From positions 124,395,013 to 124,459,012 of the forward strand of contig CM038043.1 in NCBI GenBank assembly GCA_021397845.1: a stretch of 64,000 nt of DNA, in the 5' to 3' direction. The number at the start of each line of letters is the position of its first letter. Position 1 is the stretch's first letter. The stretch is from Areca catechu. Taxonomy: Eukaryota; Streptophyta; Magnoliopsida; Arecales; Arecaceae. A program made the translations under genes and the position numbers. The notes beneath the pieces are model-generated. The model was not told the origin of the DNA and did not search any database. It saw only the letters and a program-made list of their open reading frames with translations. Below are positions 22,735-34,388 of this stretch, piece by piece.

Positions 22735-25307
22735 TGAAAGGATTATGCCCTGCAAGCCAATTAAAACTTATAATTTTATTAGGATATCCTGAAAACTTCC
22801 AAACTTTTGTATTGACAATTATATATATTAAAAGGCATCTTTTTCATCATACACCGTGTCTTAGATTTATGATATGATGAACCCCATAGACTAGGGCTAT
22901 GGTTTTAAGGGTTATGATGAGATCATAACAGTAAGACTTAAAACATAAAAATCATAATCTTAAGTATTCCTAGTCAAAGGGACATTAAGTAAGGGATCAA
23001 TATTTTTGGAAAGACTAGCATATCCTTTGTATGCTCATTAATGAGGGTAATTGATCTTATAATTACTTGTGTAGGACACTAATACAAGGACATGGGTGCT
23101 CATTAGAGAATGAGTTCACTGAATTTGATCCGACTTGAAAACATCTAATGGAGTCTTATCTACTTGTCAATAGATGGTTTTAATAGAGGGAGTAGTGTAT
23201 GTAATTCTTTGACTTGAGACTACCATAGTGCCTTGTATGCATGAATCCATGTTTTGGTTTACACTTATTCATGACATTGAGTCATGTACAGGGTGATACT
23301 AGATATGGTGAATTGTATATGGAGGTTGTGAGTAGGTCGAACAAGGAATCAATCAATCCTAGTAAGAGAAGATCGCATCCAGCTGATTTCGATCAAATGG
23401 TGATTCAGGGAATCTTTGATCAAAGTTTGAATATTAGAAATAGTTTCTAATATTGCATCATTTGAATCATCATTATTAGATTGAGAAAGAATTGAATGTG
23501 ATATTGGATTTGACATGGTTCCATATCCAAAGTCATATTCAGGGTGCAAGCTGATCAAAGGATTGAATTGCACGGTAACTTTCACTGAAGGGTATTTTTG
23601 ATATTTTCACTAAAATTACATCATTTGAATCATCATTATTAGATTGAGAAAGAATTGAATGTGATATTGGATTTGACATGGTTCCATATCCAAAGTCATA
23701 TTCAGGGTGCAAGCTGATCGAAGGATTGAATTGCACGGTAACTTTCACTGAAGGGTATTTTTGGTATTTTCACTAAAATTCCACACCTTCTGGGTAGGCA
23801 TGATGTGTTGCTAGACATCAATCTTGCCTTGTGAGTTTTTGATTTAATTAAAGAGTTTAATTAGATCAAGAATTAGAAAGAATTCTAATTGTCAATTGGG
23901 TTAGCTCAATTTGACCTAAATCGGCTAGGTTAAAGCCTAAATCAAATTATGTCAAATCGCACCCAACCCACTGCTGGCTAGATATGGAACCCAATGGGTC
24001 ATACACAAAGGGAATTGATTAAGGGTTTAATTGGATTAAACTATGTTTGCAAGATGAACATGCTAGCACATGTTGCAAACCATTGCACCTTGATTCGAAT
24101 TAGGTTCGAATCGGGTTCTGATTTGGGCTGATTTGGTCTAATTAAGGCTAAATCAATTTAGGCCCATGTGTTGGGCTAACCCTTGGCTAGTTAACCAAGG
24201 GATTGGACTTTTAATCAGCCACATGGCTGGTTTAATTCAGATTGGACTCTATCCTAAATTAAGCGCCTAAAGGTTTGACTGGGTCAAACTATTTCTACGT
24301 AATAGTTACGTTAAAAGTTTTTTATGAAGAGGCACCATATTAGAAGAGTCCTTTTGCTGTTGAAACATAGTAGAGGACCAGATAAACCATCATCCTTGCT
24401 GCCCCTTGCAGATAAGTCTTTGATATTTTTCATGCACCATTTCCTATGACCCATCAAAGCAAGAAAGACAAGGGGCGTGGACTGTTCCTTCACGCCCCTT
24501 GGTGTTTCACACCATATGGCATTTGGCATGGATAAAGGTGGCAATTTGATGGCTGATGGGTGGCCATGATGCAAGGATATTCGTGTAACAAAAATAAAAG
24601 GAAGCGACTCTTCGTAAAGTTTTTCATCCGAAGAGTCCTTCTGTTTTAATTCTCTTAAGTTTTGAATGAAGAGAAGGGTTGTTTGGATAAGGGACACGTT
24701 CTATTAGAAAGGACATGACTTATGGCATGGAAGGAATGTCTTAAAGCATCCCTCAGATTGCTATTTAAGGAGATGGGCACCCGGGGAATGTAGTTGGAGT
24801 TTTTTATTCTGAAAAACATTTCTTTCCTGCATTCTCTTTCTTTGTCCTAAAAGATCTCTAGTCAAATTAAGACAAGCCATTAACTTTGGTTAGGAGAGTC
24901 CTATTTGAGTGATCTTACAGGTGTTGGAAAGAGAAAGAAAGAGGAGGAAAGAAAGGTTGATAGGAGGAATATCAGTCCTAATAAGGGGAGTTTCTGCCTG
25001 AATTAAATTAAGCCTTAGAGGTCTAATTGAAGGAACCGGTTTTGAAGCGGTGCATTTGTCTTGATCAAAGCCCTGTGTGGATCACCGTTGGAGGGCGAAC
25101 ACTTGGGCACCTGGTGAGCAGATCAGAAAGACCAGATTAAGGTTTCTACATCGAATTAGATTTTTGCGATCGAGGTTGGTGTTTAAACCCTAATTTATAT
25201 TTTTTATGATTTATGTTCTTAATAAGGTGTTCTTGGGATTAAGGGTTAGGTTATGATTTAATAATATTTTGAAATCCATGCTTTCGCCCTAGTAACCGAA
25301 TCCATCA
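22735..25307 (+). mobile_element. Solo LTR (H) related to the LTRs of A and E
   Basis: 2573 bp with ends TGAAAG...CCATCA and an exact TAGTT duplication (22730-22734 and 25308-25312). It shares blocks with the A and E LTRs ('gatgaaccccatagactagggctatgg', 'aacccaatgggtcatacac', 'gtgtggatcaccgttggaggg') and has a TATTTAAGGAG promoter-like box near 24762. No internal region is present, so it is a solo LTR left by LTR-LTR recombination. It is the deepest layer here: H in C in D in J. Confidence 0.9.
23456..23781 (+). repeat. Tandem duplication of 163 bp inside LTR H
   Basis: 23456-23618 and 23619-23781 are near-identical head-to-tail copies beginning 'catcatttgaatcatcatt'. The corresponding part of the A and E LTRs is single copy, so the duplication is specific to H or its parent. 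Confidence 0.9.
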
Positions 25308-25775
25308 TAGTTAAGTACTTATGGAGCGGTGGTGGATCAAGATGGAATTAACCTCTCCAAATAGTTTGGAGTGAATGGCTCACTGTGTCTCAATTCAACA
25401 AAACCTTGGCCAGGGTAGTTCCTGTGAGGAGTCATAGAACTTGCGAGGTTGAGACATAATTCGGATAGACCAAATTAGGGTTGGCAGTTGAACCCTAGAT
25501 CATCTTGAGCATTGTAAGGTCAAAGGGATGAATTATGCAGCAACCATATATCAGAGGTTTTTGTGAGGTGCTCGGCATCTTCAACCTTTCTAGACATCGG
25601 GTATCATTGCTAGATGAGAACTTTGACTGGTACTGGAAATGTTTCAGTGCTATTGGTTTAGTGTTCGAACCTATGGGATCATACACCATAGAGGATTTCT
25701 ATCTGATCTTTTGGGCTAATCAATGATTAAGAATCGTTTGCCATCACCTGAAGTCAATATGGTTGACTTTGCTCC

Positions 25776-25855
25776 TAGTGTCGATACTTGGATTTTTGCA
25801 GGTGTCGACACTTGGTGAAGTATCGACACTTGGCAATTTTCGAGTGTCGACACTT
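25776..25855 (+). repeat. TGTCGACACTTG motif cluster in the 5' LTR of C
   Basis: Four copies of AGTGTCGACACTTG or one-base variants. The 3' LTR has the same cluster at 33528-33608 with independent changes. They lie upstream of the CT-rich transcribed part, as in LTR G. Confidence 0.85.
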
Positions 25856-26631
25856 CTTGTGACAAGCAAAAATCTAGGAGAATTTTGTGAGAGTTTTTTG
25901 GACAGGTTTTGACCTGGTTTGAATTTCGAATTCAAACTAGTTTTGGCTCCAAGGCTTTATGGTATGAATGTCGTACTTACCTTAATGGGTTGGATCCATT
26001 TAGAATGGCCTTGATCCTCTCCTCCATTCTCTCCCTCCATCTCTCTTCCTTCCTTCTTCTCCCTCTCATGGCAGCCCCTATAGATCTAGGTCTTTGTAGT
26101 GGCTGCTGAGGTTACATGAACAGTAAGAGAGAAAAGAAAAGAAAGGAAGAAGAAGGGCTTTGTGAGAGGTTTAGGGATTGGGTGTGAGCCACCTATCAAT
26201 AAAGCTAGGTCTTGGAAAAGAGGTTTTGGGAAGGGGTTCCTGCTCTCTTTCTTGTCTTCTTGGAAGAAGAAGTTCAACCCACGGATCTCGAAGAGCTAGC
26301 ACTCCGAGTGAGTTGATCAGAGTCGAGCCCAAGTGTGGACATCCTGTAGAGGCCAGATGCGTGTGTGGCTTGAGTGTCCTCTTCCTTCTACAGCACTTCC
26401 TTGGCTTCTCTCTTGTGGAAAAGGTATGGTACTTTTATGTTTTCTCTTGCTTTGATGTTTATATGCATGCTAGGTTATTATACTAGATCCTGTTGCGGGT
26501 AGATCGGTAGATAATTTAGATCTATCTACCGAGCCTTCAGCTATATATGTCTTAAGAATATTTTAAAATGCATGTTCTTTACCCTGTTTCTTGCATAATG
26601 TATGCTAGGTGTAGGTGTTTTTCACCTTCAA

Positions 26632-26643
26632 TGGTATCAGAGC
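26632..26643 (+). other. Primer-binding site of element C
   Basis: TGGTATCAGAGC one base after the 5' LTR end; complementary to initiator Met-tRNA. Confidence 0.95.
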
Positions 26644-26998
26644 AATAGGTTCATTTTGTAGTATAATGATGCTAGTATGCTAATAACATCCCCTTTCTTT
26701 TTAAGTACTTGGATTGAGTGCTTCACCAGGCCTTCTGGTCATAGGAGAGAAGTAGGGCTGTAAGATCCTCTCTTCCCATTCAATGGGGTCTCCTATGGCA
26801 TGTAGGGGTGCTATTGTGATTGGCTCATGAAAAAGAAAATAAGAAGAAAGAAATTTGTAGGTTAAAAATGTTTTAATCTAATGGCATGATCATAAAACGA
26901 CTTTAGATAAGATCTAAGAGTTATTTTTGATCGGTTTTATTGAATATTTGGTGAAACATTAGATTTGAAATCAATATTTTTTCGTTGTCTCAGGCTAT

Positions 26999-27268
26999 GG
27001 TCGACACTTGGCCTTTGAAGTGTCGACTCATGGGAAAAATTTCTTGAGATCTGGTTTCTGTTTTTGTTCTGAGACAGGCTGGAGTGTCGACACTTGAGCC
27101 TGAAGTGTCGACACTTGATCCTGAAGTGTCGACACTTGAGCCTGAAGTGTCGACACTTGACCCTTGAAGTGTCGACACTTGGGTGCGTGCCAGAAAACAT
27201 GTTGCTCTATTTTCTATTCACTATCTCAGGCCTTGAGTGGACACTTACTCTTGAAGTGTCGACACTTG
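26999..27268 (+). repeat. Palindrome array AGTGTCGACACTTG in the leader of C
   Basis: Two copies at about 26999-27030, then five head-to-tail copies in a 21-22 bp period (27083-27182, linkers 'agcctga', 'atcctga', 'acccttga'). One diverged copy lies near 27240 and one more at 27254-27268. With flanking C and G the motif is a 16-bp perfect palindrome. All six reading frames give short peptide repeats that are by-products of the 21-bp period. Confidence 0.92.
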
Positions 27269-28175
27269 GCTGCAGAAAATGCTAAAAACAGTGAATTCAA
27301 GTTTTGTTTTGTCATAAAATTATTTTACACAGATAAATTAAAATTATTTTAATTTATTTTAAAGTTATTGAACTTAATTTTAAATTAAGATTGATTAAGT
27401 ACTCTAGGAATATGATTCAAAGATCTTAAATCATTTCAATAAGCCTTAAGGGTCATGGGTTGCTTCTATTAGGTCCTTAATTGGGTTAGACCTAAGTTTA
27501 GATGCATTGGACTTATTAGAGAACTAATCTAATTAAATATTGAGTTAGGATTTCTTCTCTAGATCTATCTAATAGTTAGATTGATTAGTCCATAATCTAA
27601 ATGGATCTAATTTGTGGCTTAGTGGAAAGCCTGAGTCTTTAGGCTAGTCTAATCGAGTATGATGAACTGATTGGTGTTGAGGTAAGTTTGGCATTGTGAT
27701 CATGGTTCTTTGGGGCTACCTCTTACCTGGCCAACTCTGTTGGTGTCTAAGGCAAGATGGTTAGTGGCGGAACCCAACCCATGATCTCACTTACCTGGCT
27801 AATGTGGTCGATCAGGATTGATTAGATAGCTCATTGACTCGTGTTAACCCTTGTCACCCAAGGTTAATCGATCTTGACTGATTTTAGGTGCCCATGGATC
27901 ATTAGTTATATGTAACCCTCCTTGATTGCTGATGTGGTCAGTGGGAGGTTGATCCATGTCTTCTCTTCTCTTCATCTGTCACATTAAAGTTAAAAACCCT
28001 CTAAATCATTAAGTCCTTAAAAGGATAAAGTTATAGAGATAAACTAGTCCTAGCCTCCCATTAAGTGGGATAGTAATGTGTCTAGTAGTTTGGTGTTCAT
28101 CGACAGATCCAAAGATTGGGTGTTCATCAGGCTATTGAAATTGATGTTCCTAATATGATGGCTCAGTGCAACTCT

Positions 28176-28226
28176 CTTAACGGTGGTCAGGTTGGCCGGC
28201 TAAAGTCGGGCTTGACCATTCGTTAG
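28176..28226 (+). other. Leader hairpin 1 of element C
   Basis: Left arm 28176-28189 and right arm 28213-28226 are complementary with a single bulge and one G:T pair. They enclose a 23-base core (28190-28212) ending AAAGTCGGGCT. The core recurs with three changes in hairpin 2, but the arms are unrelated. Confidence 0.6.
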
Positions 28227-28373
28227 TTAGAAGCATTGAATTTTGTCATGTTAATGGTTGGACCTAACCAGGACCTTCAATAGGAGGCCCAAAGGTCGAT
28301 TGAAGTGCTCCTTGGGGCAAAACCCAATTAATAGAGATTACTTGAAGATGTGATCAGTTGAAGAACCTACCTT

Positions 28374-28421
28374 TAGACATGCATGGGTGGGCCAGCCAAA
28401 GTCGGGCTCATGTGTTGTCTA
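28374..28421 (+). other. Leader hairpin 2 of element C
   Basis: Left arm 28374-28385 (TAGACATGCATG) pairs imperfectly with the right arm 28409-28421 (CATGTGTTGTCTA) around the core 28386-28408 shared with hairpin 1. Confidence 0.55.
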
Positions 28422-28578
28422 TTGGGCTCTAGTACCCACTAAGGAATTAAAGTAATTCCTCAGATTGGAGGTAGAGGCTACCAATCTATGCAAAATAGTG
28501 GGAGGGACCTTTAGACTAAAGTCCATGTCTTTAGGTTAATAATTCATATACACTAATTAGTTTTGGTTTTCCTTTCAG

Positions 28579-29400
28579 ATGTCTTCCAACCTTTCACTCA
28601 GGTCTCTTCTCGACAACGAGAAGCTCAATGGACCCAACTTCAATAGCTGGTATCGAAGGTTCAGGATTATCTTGGAGTATGAACGGATCCTGTATGTGAT
28701 ATCGGATCCGGCACCTGAGATCCCTGCTGCCAATGCTCGGAGTTCGGTCAGAGACACTTATTAGAAGTGGATCTTTGACAGGACCACTATCCGATACATT
28801 ATGTTGGCTGTGATGAATGATGAGTTCAGTCACAAATTTGAAGAAGCCCAACCGGAAGAAATCCTTCAAAAGTTGGAGTCTTTTGGGACACCAAATGACA
28901 TTGAGAGGTACAGGGTCTCCTATACTATCTACAACACGCGGATGCGTGATGGGGCCTCGGTCACTGATCATGTATTGTACATGGTCGAGATGATTGAGTG
29001 CCTGGGCAAGCTTGGCTGTCCCTTGCATGAACAACTTGAAAAAGATGCGATTTTGAATTCTCTCCCCTCCTCTTATCTAGACTTTCTCGATCATTACAGA
29101 ATGAATAAGCCTGCAGTCAACTACCATGGTCTGTTAGGGTTGCTGTGGACTTATGAGAAAGACCACTAGTTGAATAAAGGGTGGTGAATCTAGTGGGAGG
29201 TTCTTCGGGAGGACACCGTCCCTTTAAGAAAGGGAAGAAGAAGAAAAATAATAAAGGGAAAAAGGTGCTTAGTGCTTCTAAGCCCAGTCAGGCTAAGAAA
29301 GTGAAGGCTGATCAAAGTCGTGCAGAGTGCTTCCTCTACAGAAGCAGAGATACTGGAAGAGGAACTATCCTCTTTATATTGCATCCCTTGATCTGAACAT
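28579..29400 (+). pseudogene. Angela-type gag of element C
   Basis: ATG at 28579: 'SSNLSLRSLLDNEKLNG' and 'NSWYRRFRIILEYERI', as in Angela gag. The frame passes a TAG near 28762 and runs to 29169 with 'HVLYMVEMIECLGKLG' and 'LPSSYLDFLDHYRMNK'. A basic region follows (29181-29310, glycine/lysine-rich). The zinc knuckle is ruined by indels: only 'ECF...DTG' survives near 29325. The start matches the gag of E, which begins MASNLSLRGILDANKL. It is a non-functional nucleocapsid precursor. Confidence 0.88.
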
Positions 29401-29484
29401 GTCCAAGAAGAGAAAGCTGCAGAATGGTCTTGGACAAGATATTTATATGATAACACCTTGTAGTTTCTCTGTTTGCGATACTAC

Positions 29485-32400
29485 TAACTAGGTATTGGAT
29501 ACAAGAAGTCCAATTCACATTTGCAACTTTTTGTAGGGACTTCAAGTTAGTTGAAAATTCGAGGACGGCGAGAGGTTCTTGAACGTGGAAAATGGAAGCC
29601 GAGTTCCAGTTCTGGCATTGGAAGTCCTTAAACTTGTTTTCAAGTCCTGTACTATCATTTTGAATGAGTGTCATTTTTGTCCTTCTTTCATTTTGAATGT
29701 CATTTCTATAGGCCAGTTGAACATATATGGTTATGAACTATTAATATAGAATGACATTTGCAAAATAATTTTGAATGATTCTGTTGTTTTGAATGGACAA
29801 ATGCGTGATGGCATCTATATACTATCATAACCTGTTAGTGTAATGTACACGTCTAGCAAATGCCCTAGGATAGATAATGTCAGTGAAGCGTACCTATGGC
29901 AATGTAGGCTAGGTCATATAAATAGGTTGAAAACTGAGGGTCTCCTCAATTTTAGTGAAGATAGTTCACTTCCAACCTATGAGTCCTGTCTCCTTGGAAA
30001 AATGACTAAGTCACCTTTTATTGAAAAAGGTGATCGAGCCAATGAAATTCTAAGTCTAATACATATTGATGTATGCGATCCTATGAATGTTAGTGCTAGG
30101 AGAGGGTATGGTTATTTCATTACTTTTATAAACAACCTTTCGAGGTATGGTTATGTCTTCTTGATGAGACATAAATCTAAATCGTTTGAAATGTTCAAAT
30201 GAAATAGTAATGAAGTGGAAAAACAAACCAGAAAGTGTATCAAAACCCTTCAACATGATCGAGGTGGTGAATACCTTTCGGGTGTGTTTCTGACATATCT
30301 TGAGGAGAATGGGATTCTCTCTCAGTGGATGCCTCCAGGGACACCCCAGTTAAATGGAGTGTCTAAGAGGAGGAATCGAACCCTGTTAGACATGGTTCGG
30401 TCCATGATGGGCTTTGCTTCTCTGTCGATATCCTTTTGGGGATATGCTTTAGAATAAGCCTGCTACCTTCTGAATAGGGCTCCAAGTAAGTCCGTTAGTA
30501 AAATACCATACGAGATGTGAACTGGGCATAAGCCGACACTTTCACACCTTCGGGTCTGGGGGTGCCCGGCTTATGTAAAATGTTTGGAAATGGACAAACT
30601 TGGACCTAGGTCTGACCGGTGCCTATTTGTTAGGTATCCAAAAGAGTCTAAGGGGTATTACTTCTACTTAGCTGAGGAACAAAAGTTATTCGTCAGTCTT
30701 AGGGCTATCATTTTGGAAAAGGAGTTCCTTGGTGAAGGAACTGTAGCTACTAAGATTGAACTTAATGAAGTTCAACAAGTAGAAGAACCAACACATTTAA
30801 GCGACCACATAGAATCGGCTGTGATTAGATCACACCTAGAGCCCACTCCAGAACCATTAAGGAGATCTGGTAAAGTACCGAGCCGACCAGACGAATATTA
30901 TGGTTTCTTGGTCCGGAACGGTGATCCCATTGAACTCGATAAGAATAATGAGGATCCGATTACCTATATGGATGCATTCCAAAGGTCTGACTCTAAGTTA
31001 TAGCTAGGAGCCATAAAATTCGAAATGAAGTCCATGGAGATCGACAATATGTGGACATTGGTTGATCCACGTGAAGGGATAAAACCAATTGGGTGCAAAT
31101 GGATTTTCAAAAGGAAAAGGGGTGCAGACGAAAAGGTAGAGACCTAAAAAGTCCATCTGGTTGCCAAGAGGTATTGTCAATGTTATGGTATAGACTATAA
31201 CGAGATGTTCTCTCTTGTGGCAATGCTTAAATCCATTCAGATTATGCTTGCTTTAGCAGTGCACTTTGATTATGAAATCTGGCAAATGGATGTCCCAATA
31301 GCTTTCCTGAATGGTGAGCTGGAAGAGGAGGTGTATATGATATAACCTGAAGGGTTCACATCCACAAACGAGTCAAAGGTGTGCAAGCTTCAAAAGTCCA
31401 TCTATGGATTGAAGCAAGCATCAAGGAGTTGGAACATGCGATTTGATAAGTGTATCAAGTCGTATGACTTCATTAAGAACGGAGAAGAGCCTTGCATTTA
31501 TAAATAGACTAATGGTTCTGTGATTGTATTCCTTGTACTGTATGTGGATGACATTCTCTTAATCGGGAATGACGTCACAGCACTGCAAGGAATAAAGGTC
31601 TGGTTATCATCTTAGTTCTCTATGAAGGACTTGGGTGAAGCCTCTTACATACTAGGTATGAAAATCTATAAAGATAGATCTAAGAGGCTTCTGGGACTGT
31701 CCCAGTCTATGTACATCGACACCGTGTTGAAACGGTTCAGCATGGAGAATTCCAAGAAAGGCTATCTCCCGATAGGCACTGGAATTGATCTCTCTAAAAG
31801 GAATTGTGTGACAACTCTTGAGGAGAGAGAGCGTATGAGTAGAATTTCATATGCTTCGGTAGTGGGTTTTATCATGTATGCCATGATATGTACTAGACCA
31901 GACATGGCATACTCACTAGGTGTAGTGAGCAGATACCAGTCTGACCCAGGTGAAGCTCATTGGAAAGTGGTTAAAACCATCCTTAAGTATTTACGAAATC
32001 TAAGGACCAATGGCTAATTTATGGAGAATCTGACTTGAAACTTGTGGGGTATACTGACTCTAGTTTCTAGTCAGATAAAGATGATAGCAAGAGTGTGTCA
32101 GGTTTTGTCTTTACCCTGAACGGAAGAGCTATTTACTGGAAAAGTTTCAAGCAACCTACTGTGGCAGACTCGGTATGTGAAGCAGAGTACATTGCAGCAT
32201 CTGATACAGCAAAGGAAGTTGTATGGTTGTGGAAGTTTCTTGGTGAGCTGGGAGTGGCACCTTCCCTGGATGGTCCTGTTTCAGTGTACTGTGACAACAT
32301 TGGAGCCATTGCTCAAGCCAAAGAGTCGAAGTCTCATCACCGCACAAAGTATATTCTGTGGTGCTATCACCTTGTGTGAGAGATCATGGAACAAGGTGAC

Positions 32401-32527
32401 ATCGACCTTCAGAAGATCGATGGAAAGGAGAACCTGGCTGATCCCTTCACTAAAGCCGTCGGAGTTCAAGAGTTCGATTGCTGTAAATGAAAAATGGGAA
32501 TGAGATTCTGTATTGATTGGCTTTAGT
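29485..32527 (+). pseudogene. copia pol of element C (protease to RNase H)
   Basis: Protease is reduced to 'VLDTRSPIHIC' near 29493 (catalytic DTG changed to DTR). The integrase part (29843-30457) shows 'LWQCRLGHINR', 'CLLGKMTKSPF', 'HIDVCDPM' and 'HDRGGEYLS', with changes next to the catalytic acids and 'SKRRNRT' in place of the glutamate-containing SERRNRT. RT has 'IGCKWIFKRK', 'QMDVPIAFLNGELEEE', 'YGLKQASRSWN' and an intact YVDD (31541-31552). 'KDLGEASYILGMKIYKDRSKR' follows, then 'CTRPDMAYSLGVVSRYQ'. A frameshift near 32010 precedes RNase H (32095-32379) with CEAEYIAASD. The last coding block is 'GKENLADPFTKAV'. Most stops lie in one frame (30201, 30456, 31003, 31147, 31343, 31507, 31615). 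Confidence 0.9.
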
Positions 32528-32539
32528 CCAAGTGGGAGT

Positions 32540-34383
32540 TGTTGGGAAATATGTCCCAAAGCTAATCATCTAGGCTATAGACGGTTGTGCCACTTTGTAT
32601 TTGTATATGAATTATTTATAATAAATAAAAGTTATTTATTTTTGGCTGTCCATCATTTTATATTTTTCTGTAATGAACTCTTGTATGATAGAGTCCTTAA
32701 AACTACTTTATTTTGATATAGAGAGGATATATCAAGTAGTTCTTAAACCGGTTCACAACCAAAGGATATGTTGTTATAGGACGACAATGTATCAAGTATA
32801 GGTTATTATATGTCATATTTGTTGGTTGTCCTCTTAACTAAGGAGTGTAGAGACACTGGTGTGACATACAAGTGAAGTGTATGACATTTCACTGAACTTG
32901 ACCATTTATGGAGCTCTCTTCTGCCAAAGGGTTGCTCGTGAAGGGATATGGGTATATGTGTCTCTCAGACCTAAGGTCACCATGGCAGCTTGCAAGCAAT
33001 ACATTATACTTTGGTGCTGGACTATTTGGATTTCTAATCCAGCGACGGAAAGTTTCTGGGTATAGTCAAGTACTTGTGGAGCGGTGGTGGATCAAGATGG
33101 AATTGACCTCTCCAAATAGTTTGGAGTGAATGGCTCACTATGTCTCAATTCAGCAAAACCTTGGCCAGGGTAGTTCTTGTGATGAGTCACAGAACTTGTA
33201 AGGTTGAGACATGATCTAGATAGACCAAATTAGGTTGCAGTCGAATCTAGGTCATCTTGAGCATTGTAAGGTCAAAGGGATGAATTATGCGGCAACCATA
33301 TGCTAGAGGTTCTTGTGAGGTGCTCGGCATCTTCGACCTATCCGAATGTTGGGTATCATTGCTAGATGAGGACTTTGACTGGTACTGCAAATGTTCCAGT
33401 GCTACCAGTTTAGTTTTCGAACCTATGGGATCACACACCATAGAGGATTTCTATTTGGTCTTTTGGGCTAATCAACGATTGAGAATCATTTGCCATCACC
33501 TGAAGTCAATATGGTTGACTTTTCTCCAAGTGTCGACACTTGAATTTTTGCAGGTGTCGATACTTGGTGAAGTGTCAACACTTGGCAATTTTTGAGTGTT
33601 GACACTTCCTGTGACGAGCAAAAATCTGAGAGGATTTCATGAGAATTTTTTGGACAGGTTTTGACCTAGTTTGAATTTCGAATTCAAACCAGATTTGGCT
33701 CTAAGGATTTATGGTATGAATGTCATACTTACCTTAATGAGTTTGACCCACTTGGAATGGCCTTGATCCTCTCCTCCATTCTCTCCCTCCATCTCTCCTC
33801 CTTCCTTCTTCTCCCTCTCATGGCAGCCCCTATAGATATAGGTCATTGTAGTGGCTGCTCAGGTTACATGAACAGCAAGAGAGAAAAAAAAAGAGAGGAA
33901 GAAGAAGGGCTTCGTGAAAGGTTTAGGGATTGGGTGTAAGCCACCTAGCAATCAAGCTAGGTCTTGGGAAAGAGGTTTTGGGAAGGGGTTCCTACTCTCT
34001 TTCTTGTCTTCATAGAAGAAGAAGTTCAACCCACGGATCCCGAAGAACTAGCACTCCAAGGGAGTTGATCATAGTCGAGCCTAGGTGTGGACATCCTATA
34101 AAGGCCAGACGTGTGTGTGGCTCGAGTACCCTCCTCCTTCTCACAACACTTCCTTGGCTTCTCTCTTATGGAAAAGGTATGGTACTTTTATGTTTTATCT
34201 TGCTTTGATGTTTATATGCATGCTAGGTTATTATACTAGATCCTATTGTGTGCAGATTGGTAGATGGTTTAGATCTATCTACTGAGCCTTCTGCTATGCA
34301 TGTCTTAAAAATATTTTAAAATGCATATTCTCTGCCCTGTTTCTTACATGATGTATGCTAGGTGTAGGTGTTTTTCACCTTCA
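32540..34383 (+). repeat. 3' LTR of element C
   Basis: 1844 bp starting TGTTGGGAAATATGTCCC after a purine-rich AAGTGGGAGT, ending CACCTTCA before the target copy GTTTG. The motif cluster is at 33528-33608. Confidence 0.93.
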
Positions 34384-34388
34384 GTTTG

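Larger units (their letters stand above)
22207..26630 (+). repeat. 5' LTR of element C (interrupted by H)
   Basis: Once solo LTR H (22735-25307) is set aside, the rest aligns with the 3' LTR 32540-34383, including the TGTCGACA motifs at 25776-25855 and the CT-rich block near 26015-26065. It ends CACCTTCA at 26630. Confidence 0.92.
26644..28578 (+). other. Long untranslated leader of element C
   Basis: 1.9 kb between the primer-binding site and gag without a credible gene. It contains the palindrome array (26999-27268) and a block at 27726-27750 shared with the leader of E (CCTGGCCAA...TTGGTGTCTAA). Two constant-core hairpins follow (28176-28226 and 28374-28421). A leader is where packaging and dimerisation signals of retroelements normally lie. 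Confidence 0.7.
22207..34383 (+). mobile_element. Angela-type Ty1/copia retrotransposon (element C)
   Basis: The LTRs start TGTTGG(A/G)AA.TATGTCCC and end CACCTTCA. Target duplications GTTTG are exact (22202-22206 and 34384-34388) and the gag of D resumes in the proper sense after it. Order: 5' LTR (22207-26630, itself containing solo LTR H), primer-binding site, a long leader, gag, protease, integrase, RT, RNase H and the 3' LTR (32540-34383). The domain wording and LTR start are Angela/BARE-like. Its pol has many stops. Confidence 0.93.

Noticed and set aside
26999..27268. CRISPR-like repeat array
   Set aside because: Spacers are only 5-8 bases and nearly identical to one another, the repeat is 16 bases, there are no cas genes, and the context is a plant retrotransposon.
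26937..27352. Repeat proteins with SSVDTSG or LKCRHLS units on both strands
   Set aside because: The period is set by the 21-bp palindrome array; all frames repeat equally well, so the peptides are by-products.
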